Of a stretch of DNA of 7,187 nucleotides, positions 1 through 6,740 are shown piece by piece. Under the pieces are notes generated by a model. That model searched no databases and was not told the DNA's origin. It was given only the letters and a program-made list of their open reading frames with translations. The stretch is from Actinomycetes bacterium (lineage in GTDB: Bacteria > Actinomycetota > Acidimicrobiia > Acidimicrobiales > Palsa-688): contig JAJZWW010000163.1 in NCBI GenBank assembly GCA_021846485.1, forward strand, positions 1-7,187, written 5' to 3'. The position numbers and the translations under genes are program-made. Position 1 is the stretch's first letter. Each line of letters begins with the position of its first letter.

Positions 1-3000
1 GTGACATCACGGTCGAGCTGACCGGCATCGACGGCGCGCCGGCCGACTCGATCGTTTGGTTGCGCAACGGCGCCGGCAAGACGACGATGTTGTCGCTGCT
101 GCTGGCGCTCATCCTCCCAGACCGGCGCGACTTCCTCGCCACGCGCATCAAGGGTCGCACTCTCGAGGACCTCGTACTTGGCAGCGATACCGCACATGTG
201 TGCGCTGAATGGGCGGACCCAAATGGGCAGCTTCTACTCACCGGCGCCATCTACGAGTGGGCTGGGCGCGTCCGGCCCCGCGACTACAACACTGGCGGGC
301 GTGACCGACTGAACAAGGCGTGGTACTGCGTGAGCCCGGAGGAGTCGCTGTTCGGCTCCACCTTCGACGAACTGCCGTTCACGACCCGCTCCGCCCGCGG
401 TGGCCACCCCATCGACCTGGATGGCTTCAAGGCGCACATCCGCCTGCTGGCGACCCGCGGCCTATCAGCGACCGTTGCCGACAAGACGATCGCCGAGTGG
501 CACGAGGCGCTGCGGGAACGACACTTCGACCCAGAGATGTACAAGTACTTCGCCGAGGTGAACGCCACTGAAGGCGGCATGGACGACTTGTTCAAGAAGA
601 TCGACACTGCCGGGGCGTTCGTCCGCTACCTGCTGCGCTTTGTCGCCGACGACACCCGCGTTCGGCCGGTACGGGACCTGCTCGCCGACACCGCTGTGGA
701 GATCGCCAAAGGCCCCGCCTATCTGGCCGAGCGGGACTTTTGCGCCGAAGCCACCCCGAGGGTACGGGCCTTCGGCGACGCCCACGCCAAGGTGATCAAG
801 GCAGCATCGGCCCGTGACTGGAAGAGGGCGGAGGCCTCCGGGTTCAAGCGGGCGCTGCTCGACGCCGCCGAGGCGGTCGAGAGGACCCGGGAGCACGCCG
901 AGGCGCACCTGGTCGAGCTGCACGACGCTTTTGAACGGGCTCGCAACGCCGCCTTGCTGGCCCGGCGCAATCGCGACGAGTACTACCGTCTCGGCGCCGA
1001 GCTGCGCCTCGCCGCCGCTCGGGAGGCACTCCGAGGTGCGGAGGCAGCTGTGGCCGACGCCAAGGTTCGGGCCGCGGCGTGGGCAGCGGTCCCCGAGCTG
1101 GCCGCGGTCACCGGGGCACGAGAGCAGCTGCGGATCCGTGACACCGAGATGCGGGCCGCGGCCGAGGAGTCGGCCCCGCTGATCGATCGCCTCGACCGGG
1201 CTCGGGCCGTCCTCGCCGGCGCCTTGGATGCTGCGCTCGCGGGCGCAAGCTCCGGCCTCGCCACGCTGGAAGCCGAAGCGGGCGAACTTGACGCCGCCCG
1301 TTCCCGGGCGGAGACGGCCCGCCAGAATGCTGATGGCGAACTGGGCCGCGTCGACGCGGATGTTGCCAATCTGAGCCAACAGATTGCCGTCCACGATGCG
1401 GCAGTGGCTCGGTTGGTCGACGCCGACATCATCGATACTGGCGAGGACCTCGCGGCGGCGGTCAGACGTCTGCGTGACATCGAATCGGTCGCCGGGGAGC
1501 GCCTGATAGAGGTAGCCGCCGAACGCGCGGAGCTCGAAGACCACCTTGGCGAGTGCCGTCGTGAGCTGAAGGCTCGTCGGGACGATCAGGCTGGCGCAGC
1601 ACGCGCTCACGCTGTCGAAGCGGAACGTCTCGCCGGCTTCGAGCGGCGCGCTGATGCGCTCGGTAACCAGGTGCGGGTCCGGGAGCTGCTGCAGGACTCG
1701 GACCCCGACGTCTTCTCCTCCTGTTTCGATTTGCTTGCTGCGCTCGACGCTGCACTGGTCGCCACCGACGCCGAGGTCCTCTCCGAGCGCCTCGGTATCG
1801 CCGCGGACGAGCAAGCTTCACATGCCCTCGCGACCGAGGGACTGCTGCCGCCCCGCGCGGCGGTCGCCGCAGTCGTGGAACGGCTCGATGCCGCTGGCAT
1901 CACCGCCCACCCGGGATGGCGGTACCTGGCCGAGAACTACCCGGATGTTTCCACCCATCCCGGACTGATCGCCGCCCTGCCGGAGATCTGCGACGGAGTC
2001 ATTGTCTACGGCGACCTGGCCCGGGCAGCCGCCGAGCTTGACGGGGTCGAGCTTGCCGACGCAGTGGTGCTCTCGTCCGCGAGGGCGTTTGCCGAGCCGG
2101 GCGCGGCGAAGATTGTCGTCGGACCGGTCGCGGCCCGTCACGACCGCGACGCCGGCGCGGCGGCTGCAGGCCTCCTCGGGCCGCGCATTGACGCCAGCCG
2201 TGCCCGGGCCGGGTCGCTCATCGCCCGCCGCCAGGCTGATGCCGCCCTGGCCGGAACGATGCGGGCACTGCTCGATGAGCTCCCAGACGGAGGGATCGTG
2301 GTCCTTCGCGCCACGGTGACGGCGGCGGCCGATGTGGCCAAGGCAACCGACGGCAAGGTGATCGACGCCGAGATACAAACGCGCGAGCTCGAGGGTAGCC
2401 AGCTGCAGCTGGAGGAGGCGCGCTCAGAGGCCCAGCGAGAGCAGGAACAAGCAGCTTCGGCCGCCGCCCGGGTCGAGGAGCTGGAGGAGGCGGAGAAGGC
2501 GACGGTTGCCCCGGCCCGCGCCGCGTGGGAGGCGCTGCCCGCCCGCCGCCAGCGGGCCGAAGCCGCTCGGGCCGCTGCCCAGCGCGAGTTCACTCGGGCC
2601 GACGAGGCACTGACCCGATGCCGGAGCCGGGTGACCGAGCTCGGCTTGAAACAGTCCGACTGGCTGCGCCGCCGGGCGGGGCTGCCAGAGGGCGCGGATC
2701 CGGGATCGGTGACAATTGAAGCGGCGGAGGTGGCCATCAAGGAGCACGAGCGGATGTTGCGTGAGGCATACCCGGAGGACGAGCTGCGTCGCCGAGTCGA
2801 TCAGGCATCCGAGGCCCTCCAGGACGCCGAGGTGGTCTGGACGAGCCGGCCGTTTGAGGTGCGCGCTCTCGCGGAGGAGTTCGCTGTCACCCCAGCCGGT
2901 GTCGATGTCGACTTACGCGCCGGGGAGCTGACGCGAGCAGAAGAAGATGCGACAGCGGCGTCCGAGAGGCTCGGTGAAGCCCGGGTGGAGCTCAAGTCGG

Positions 3001-4328
3001 CGGAGGCGGAGCTGGCTGAGCGAACTCCCTCCGATCGGCTCCGCCATTCCAGCGAGGAGCTGGAGACGCCCCGGGACCTTGCGCACTCTATAGAGATGGC
3101 TGAGGCAGCCGAGGCACTCGGCGCCGAATGGCAGCTGCGGGCGGGTGACGCCGAACGCCAGGCCGGGGAGGTGGACAAGGATATCGGGGCCGGAAGGGTC
3201 CGCTCGGGGCTGCTGCGTGACCAGGCGGACAAGGTCCATTCGGTGGAGCCGGGAGATGTCGCGGCCGGTCGGGTCCCCGACGGCGACGACGAGGTGCGCT
3301 CGGCAGCGGGTGCCGTCGTGGCTGGTCTGGAGGCCGCCGAGGGTGCGTACTCATCGGCGGCGTCGATGCGTTCGGTACGCGCTGACGATCTGCGTTCGTG
3401 GGCGAACCAGGACCGCTTCGCCCGCGTTGCCGATGACGGCAACGGTGATGCGGTGCGGATGCTGCGCGAGCGGTTGCGGGCCCAAAACCTCGTGGACACG
3501 GTGGCGCCGCAGGCGGACGCGTGGGTGTCGGACCTGGCGGTGCGCCATGCGGCAATCGAGGCGCAGCTTTCGCAGGTGGAGCAGACCAAGCAGAACCTGG
3601 TTGGGCGCCTCGGAGCACTCGTCGAGGACCATCTAAGCGTGATCAGTCGGGCTTCGGCGCTATCGGAGCTGCCAGACGGTATCGGGCCCTGGGCGGGCGC
3701 CCGGTTCTTGGATGTGGCGCCGAGGAGCCGCCCGAGTCGCGAGCAGATCACGGTGCGTGTCGCTGGCCTTGTCGACCGGATGGTCTCCGCCGGCCGGGTG
3801 GAACTTGACGGCCCCGAGCTGCTCTGGCAAGCGACTGACGCCGCTGTGGAAGGCGGGTTCAAGGCGACGATCCTCAAGCCGGCGCCGGAGCAGCCGACGG
3901 CTCGCACCCCGGTCGAGTCGATGAGCAAATGGTCCGGGGGTGAGAACCTGACGGCGTCGCTGATCCTGTTCCTGGTGCTGGCTCGGTTGCGGTCCGAGCA
4001 GCGCACTGGCCGACGCGCTGGCGCCTCGGGTGGGCTGGTGGCGCTCGACAACCCGCTCGGTAAGGCGAACTATCTGCCGTTTCTCGATCTGCAGCGCCGA
4101 GTCGCGAAGGTGACCGGCGCCCAGTTGGTGTTCTTCACGGCGATCGCTGACTTGGGAGCGGTGACGGCGTTCCCGCGGATCGTGGCGATGCACAAGCGTC
4201 CGTCGCTGTCACGCCAGGGGGTGGCGTTCGCCACCATCGACCCAGACCATTCCTACACGGCCGATAAGGATCCGGACTCCAAGCCTGCGGCTGTGGCGGC
4301 CACCACGTCGGTGCGGGCGGACCCGTGA
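1..4328 (+). CDS. SMC/MukB-like ABC ATPase, JetC-like motor of a Wadjet-type system (5' partial)
   Basis: Predicted DNA-loop-extruding ATPase of a plasmid-defence complex, acting with a kleisin, a MukE-like subunit and the following Toprim protein. The frame is open to the left edge (first full codon at 3), and the residues before TTG 60 read as the beta-strand leading into the P-loop, so the start lies upstream and perhaps 10-30 residues are missing. At least 1441 residues are present, near MukB size. Counting Leu at 60 as residue 1, the order is: Walker A RNGAGKTT (2-9); head lobe to about 225, including PEMYKYFAEVNATEGG; an Ala/Glu/Arg-rich coiled coil from about 245 to 537; a globular hinge-like domain at about 540-700; a second, longer coiled coil to about 1200; ABC signature SGGEN (1292-1296, nt 3933-3947); and Walker B LVALDN (Asp1330, nt 4047) followed by D-loop-like PLGKAN. 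The usual Walker B glutamate is Asn1331. The last 40 residues look disordered. The stop overlaps the next start. SMC-like ATPase identity is firm; the JetC assignment rests mainly on the neighbour, and the subtype is unknown. Confidence 0.85.
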   Translation, partial: DITVELTGIDGAPADSIVWLRNGAGKTTMLSLLLALILPDRRDFLATRIKGRTLEDLVLGSDTAHVCAEWADPNGQLLLTGAIYEWAGRVRPRDYNTGGRDRLNKAWYCVSPEESLFGSTFDELPFTTRSARGGHPIDLDGFKAHIRLLATRGLSATVADKTIAEWHEALRERHFDPEMYKYFAEVNATEGGMDDLFKKIDTAGAFVRYLLRFVADDTRVRPVRDLLADTAVEIAKGPAYLAERDFCAEATPRVRAFGDAHAKVIKAASARDWKRAEASGFKRALLDAAEAVERTREHAEAHLVELHDAFERARNAALLARRNRDEYYRLGAELRLAAAREALRGAEAAVADAKVRAAAWAAVPELAAVTGAREQLRIRDTEMRAAAEESAPLIDRLDRARAVLAGALDAALAGASSGLATLEAEAGELDAARSRAETARQNADGELGRVDADVANLSQQIAVHDAAVARLVDADIIDTGEDLAAAVRRLRDIESVAGERLIEVAAERAELEDHLGECRRELKARRDDQAGAARAHAVEAERLAGFERRADALGNQVRVRELLQDSDPDVFSSCFDLLAALDAALVATDAEVLSERLGIAADEQASHALATEGLLPPRAAVAAVVERLDAAGITAHPGWRYLAENYPDVSTHPGLIAALPEICDGVIVYGDLARAAAELDGVELADAVVLSSARAFAEPGAAKIVVGPVAARHDRDAGAAAAGLLGPRIDASRARAGSLIARRQADAALAGTMRALLDELPDGGIVVLRATVTAAADVAKATDGKVIDAEIQTRELEGSQLQLEEARSEAQREQEQAASAAARVEELEEAEKATVAPARAAWEALPARRQRAEAARAAAQREFTRADEALTRCRSRVTELGLKQSDWLRRRAGLPEGADPGSVTIEAAEVAIKEHERMLREAYPEDELRRRVDQASEALQDAEVVWTSRPFEVRALAEEFAVTPAGVDVDLRAGELTRAEEDATAASERLGEARVELKSAEAELAERTPSDRLRHSSEELETPRDLAHSIEMAEAAEALGAEWQLRAGDAERQAGEVDKDIGAGRVRSGLLRDQADKVHSVEPGDVAAGRVPDGDDEVRSAAGAVVAGLEAAEGAYSSAASMRSVRADDLRSWANQDRFARVADDGNGDAVRMLRERLRAQNLVDTVAPQADAWVSDLAVRHAAIEAQLSQVEQTKQNLVGRLGALVEDHLSVISRASALSELPDGIGPWAGARFLDVAPRSRPSREQITVRVAGLVDRMVSAGRVELDGPELLWQATDAAVEGGFKATILKPAPEQPTARTPVESMSKWSGGENLTASLILFLVLARLRSEQRTGRRAGASGGLVALDNPLGKANYLPFLDLQRRVAKVTGAQLVFFTAIADLGAVTAFPRIVAMHKRPSLSRQGVAFATIDPDHSYTADKDPDSKPAAVAATTSVRADP

Positions 4329-5413
4329 GCACCCGCCCCGCTGCCACAGATCCCACCGCCGAGCCAGGCGCTGATGATGCCATCGGCCGCGAACCGGCGT
4401 TGGCCCGCTCAATCGCTGCTCGGATGGCAGCCTCCCGTACCCGGCGAGTCGCGCTCGCCGACGTGCTGGCCGCCGCTGCGGCGGTGGATCGAACCGCAGC
4501 GGCGGCAGTCGGCTGGCGGGCCCGAATCGCCGCCGCGCTGGAGGACCTACGTGACCTCGGACGGATCGAATGGCCAAAGGGGCGCTTCGACAACGCCGGT
4601 TCCCCGCCGCTACCGGCGTGGGTGGCCCGCCCAAGACTGCCTCAGCCGCCGCGCCCGACCCGGCGGGAGCCAGTATGGCGCCACGAGCTCAGCTGGGCGG
4701 TGGGCGCCGGCCTCAGCGATGCTGATGTGGACCTGCTGGCGGCAGTGAACGAGTGGCTGGGTCACGCCGGCGCGCTGATCGTCCCGCTACGCGAACGGTC
4801 CCTGGAGGTCTTCGGCGACGAGAAGCTGCTCGAGACGCTACTGCTCGGCCCTCTGTTCACCCCCGGACGGCTCAGCTTGGAGGTGCTGCGAGCCGAGTCG
4901 TGCTGGCCGGAGGTGGTCCAGACCGTCACCGACGATGGCGACGATTGGCTGGTGGTGGAGAACTACACCACGTACGTGTCGCTGTCCCGAGCGGCGCTCG
5001 TGTGCGGGTTCCCATCCCGAGTGGTGTGGGGGTCGGGGAACCAGGTTGGGACCCGGCTGGCGGCTCTAGCCGTGTCGGGGCTGCGCCCGAGGCGGGCCTC
5101 GTACTTCGGGGATGTCGATGCCGGCGGATTCAAGGTGGCCAGTAGCGCTGTCAACCGGGCCGCTGAGCTCGGCCTGGGTATCGTGGCGCCTGCACGGGGG
5201 CTGTACCACCTGGCGCTGGAGCGGGGCCCGCGCCGCCCGACGCGGTCGGCGCCGGCGGGGCAGCGGGCACAGTCATGGATCCGCTCCTGGCTGGGTGGTG
5301 AACTGGGTCCCGTCTGCGCAGAGATCGCTGGGGCGGGGGATCGGATCGTGCAAGAACATGTCGGCACCGCAGCGCTGTCCGGGGTTGACCTGCGCATCCT
5401 CCTGGGCGCCTGA
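4325..5413 (+). CDS. JetD-like Toprim nuclease (DUF2220/DUF2399-type), Wadjet system
   Basis: Predicted DNA-cleaving subunit of the Wadjet-like system: 362 residues, GTG start. JetD proteins have an N-terminal arm with a winged-helix region and a C-terminal Toprim domain related to topoisomerase VI, and cleave circular DNA held by the SMC motor. Here residues 25-100 are helical and end in a wing-like stretch (LRDLGRIEWPKGRF), consistent with a DNA- or partner-binding winged helix. The Toprim-type region shows WLVVEN with Glu212 (nt 4958-4960), a WGSGNQ turn (235-240), and YFGDVDAGGF with the metal-binding DxD at Asp263 and Asp265 (nt 5111-5119), so the expected acidic residues are intact. GTG 4325 was chosen because its last three bases form the stop of the ATPase gene (GTGA); there is no strong Shine-Dalgarno before it, which fits translational coupling. 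The length is close to the usual 380-400. Family membership is by motif recognition. A general topoisomerase-VI-like or DUF2399 protein is the alternative, but the SMC neighbour favours JetD. Confidence 0.8.
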   Translation: MSTRPAATDPTAEPGADDAIGREPALARSIAARMAASRTRRVALADVLAAAAAVDRTAAAAVGWRARIAAALEDLRDLGRIEWPKGRFDNAGSPPLPAWVARPRLPQPPRPTRREPVWRHELSWAVGAGLSDADVDLLAAVNEWLGHAGALIVPLRERSLEVFGDEKLLETLLLGPLFTPGRLSLEVLRAESCWPEVVQTVTDDGDDWLVVENYTTYVSLSRAALVCGFPSRVVWGSGNQVGTRLAALAVSGLRPRRASYFGDVDAGGFKVASSAVNRAAELGLGIVAPARGLYHLALERGPRRPTRSAPAGQRAQSWIRSWLGGELGPVCAEIAGAGDRIVQEHVGTAALSGVDLRILLGA

Positions 5414-5486
5414 CACCCCGGGTGCCTGGTTGGCGGATTCTCGAGGTGGGATCCAAGCCGATCGTCCACCCAGGAGCGACCGGAGG
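5414..5486 (+). other. 73-base gap between the Wadjet-like and ABC-3C genes
   Basis: The only non-coding stretch of note in the window. It contains a Shine-Dalgarno sequence for the next gene near its right end. I see no clear -10/-35 pair and no hairpin followed by a T run, so neither a promoter nor an intrinsic terminator can be supported here. Co-transcription of the two modules is therefore possible but unproven. An imperfect stem at 5405-5410/5421-5426 overlaps the stop codon of the preceding gene but has no T tract. Confidence 0.6.
5472..5476 (+). promoter_or_regulatory. Shine-Dalgarno (AGGAG) for the ABC-3C effector gene
   Basis: AGGAG ends 10 bases before ATG 5487. A second purine run, GGAGG at 5482-5486, abuts that ATG and is too close to serve it, but it could serve the in-frame GTG at 5499 (12-base spacing). 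The spacing supports ATG 5487 as the main start, with GTG 5499 or ATG 5505 as alternatives. Confidence 0.5.
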
Positions 5487-6740
5487 ATGGCTACTCTCGT
5501 GTCGATGAGCGGGGGAACCCAAGAGCAGGTCGAAGGCGAAGCGAATCCCTACTCGGCCGCGCCGTCCGCGCTGGGCTATCTCGCCCAAGTTGAATACGCG
5601 CTCCTTCTCGTCCTGAAGCGGCTGGACGTCGAGCTGGAGTTCGACGTCAGCATTGAGACGCTGGACGACATCGTCTTCCACGACGGAGACGACGCTGTCG
5701 AACTTCTGCAGACCAAGCATCGGGTTGATCGGACTGCGTCGCTCACCAACTCGTCCATGGACGTGTGGAAGACGCTTCACAACTGGATCGCGGACGCGCC
5801 ACCGAACGCAAGTCTCACCCTGCTGACCAACGCGATAGCGCCCGAAGGCAGTGCAATGTCGTACCTTCGCGGCGGATCAGGTCGGAATGCGACCCAGGCT
5901 GTAGCGCGCTTGGAGACCGTCGCTCGGACCTCGGAGAATCAGGCGCATCAGTCCTACTACGAGGCCTTTCTGGAGATCGGAGATGAGAGCCGCCTCGAAC
6001 TGCTATCCCGAGTGACGCTGATCGACGGAATCCCGGCGGTCGCTGATCTCGCTTTGGAGTTGGAGCTTGCGGTGCGTAAATCGACCAAAACAGCCCACCG
6101 CGCTGCGCTGGTAGAGCGCTTGAGGGGCTGGTGGTTCCCGAAGGTCTACGACCACTTGGAACGAGTTGCGTCGGGTCAGCGAGATCGAATCGTGAGCGGA
6201 GAGGTGGAATCGAAACTACTCCATCTCTCCCAGCAACTCCGGGACGACGATCTTCCGATCGACTTCTACGATATGCCGGAGCCCAGCGAGGGTGAGGTGG
6301 CTGATGACGAGCGCGTATTCGTGCACCAACTCCGGCTCATCGCGCTGGGTAGCAAGCGGCTGCGGCAATGTATCTACGATCACAACCGGGCCTTTGCCCA
6401 GCGGTCGAGGTGGGAGCGGGAGAAGCTCCTGAACGTTGGAGAACTGAAGGACTACGAGACTCGGCTGAAGGAAGAGTGGCGTCGGTTCTGCCTTCCGGAC
6501 ACCGACGACGAGGGCGAGGACGACGAGCAGACGGTCCAGGCCAGGGCCCGGGAGCGCTTTCTGCAATTAGACCGGAGCACGTTGCCGAGGATTCGGACGC
6601 ACGTCGCGGCCGAGTACGTCGCCAATGGTTCGCTGCACATCCTGTCGGACCGGCTGGAGATCGGCTGGCACCCAGCGTGGTTGGAGCGCATTCGAGCAAT
6701 CCTACCTGACCTGGCCGTCTTGGCAGAGGGCGCGGCGTGA
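5487..6740 (+). CDS. ABC-three-component (ABC-3C) system protein: Cap4/PD-(D/E)xK-like nuclease region + ABC-3C C-terminal domain
   Basis: Predicted effector component of an ABC-3C conflict system, 417 residues from ATG 5487. ABC-3C operons encode an effector protein with a conserved C-terminal domain, a small middle component and an SMC-like ATPase. The N-terminal region opens with the helix ALGYLAQVEYALLLVLKRL, then VSIETLDD (Glu57, Asp60, Asp61) and VELLQTKH (Glu72, Gln75, Lys77). This E/D...QxK spacing is that of the restriction-endonuclease fold seen in Cap4/DUF4297 nucleases, and a DVWKTLHNW helix and a LTLLTNAI strand follow as in those proteins. The C-terminal domain has HNRAFAQRSRW (299-309), a W/R-rich helix, a very acidic linker (338-348) and GWHPAW (393-398), which I recognise from ABC-3C C-terminal domains. 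The frame extends upstream into the preceding gene, but with no supported start there. Its stop overlaps the next gene's start. Codon choice is more AT-tolerant than in the left genes. Nuclease activity is inferred from motifs only. Confidence 0.82.
   Translation: MATLVSMSGGTQEQVEGEANPYSAAPSALGYLAQVEYALLLVLKRLDVELEFDVSIETLDDIVFHDGDDAVELLQTKHRVDRTASLTNSSMDVWKTLHNWIADAPPNASLTLLTNAIAPEGSAMSYLRGGSGRNATQAVARLETVARTSENQAHQSYYEAFLEIGDESRLELLSRVTLIDGIPAVADLALELELAVRKSTKTAHRAALVERLRGWWFPKVYDHLERVASGQRDRIVSGEVESKLLHLSQQLRDDDLPIDFYDMPEPSEGEVADDERVFVHQLRLIALGSKRLRQCIYDHNRAFAQRSRWEREKLLNVGELKDYETRLKEEWRRFCLPDTDDEGEDDEQTVQARARERFLQLDRSTLPRIRTHVAAEYVANGSLHILSDRLEIGWHPAWLERIRAILPDLAVLAEGAA
6725..6730 (+). 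promoter_or_regulatory. Shine-Dalgarno (AGAGGG) for the ABC-3C middle-component gene
   Basis: This purine-rich AGAGGG lies inside the end of the preceding gene, six bases before GTG 6737. Together with the GTGA overlap at 6737-6740 it sets the start of the last gene and supports coupled translation. Confidence 0.5.

Noticed and set aside
60..62. TTG at 60 as the real start of the ATPase
   Set aside because: It lies inside the P-loop and the upstream in-frame residues look like the strand preceding Walker A, so the true start is outside the window.
465..1814. Long minus-strand frame (449 residues)
   Set aside because: It lies antisense to the ATPase coiled-coil coding region; high GC at third positions suppresses stops on the opposite strand. 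The product is Arg/Gly/Val/Leu-rich with no recognisable motif.
2801..4051. Long minus-strand frame (416 residues)
   Set aside because: Ser/Arg/Ala-rich low-complexity translation opposite the ATPase C-terminal half, which has clear ABC motifs on the plus strand; an artefact of base composition.
5405..5426. Possible terminator hairpin GGCGCC/GGTGCC
   Set aside because: Six pairs including a wobble, a 10-base loop and no T run; it also overlaps the stop codon. Too weak to call.
5445..5470. Inverted repeat GGTGG/CCACC before the ABC-3C effector start
   Set aside because: Only five pairs across a 16-base loop; expected by chance in such GC-rich DNA.
5112..5486. Upstream extension of the ABC-3C effector gene
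   Set aside because: The frame is open but overlaps the Toprim motif region of the preceding gene, the translation is Arg/Trp/Gly-rich and family similarity starts only after ATG 5487. TTG 5430 is in frame but has no ribosome site.
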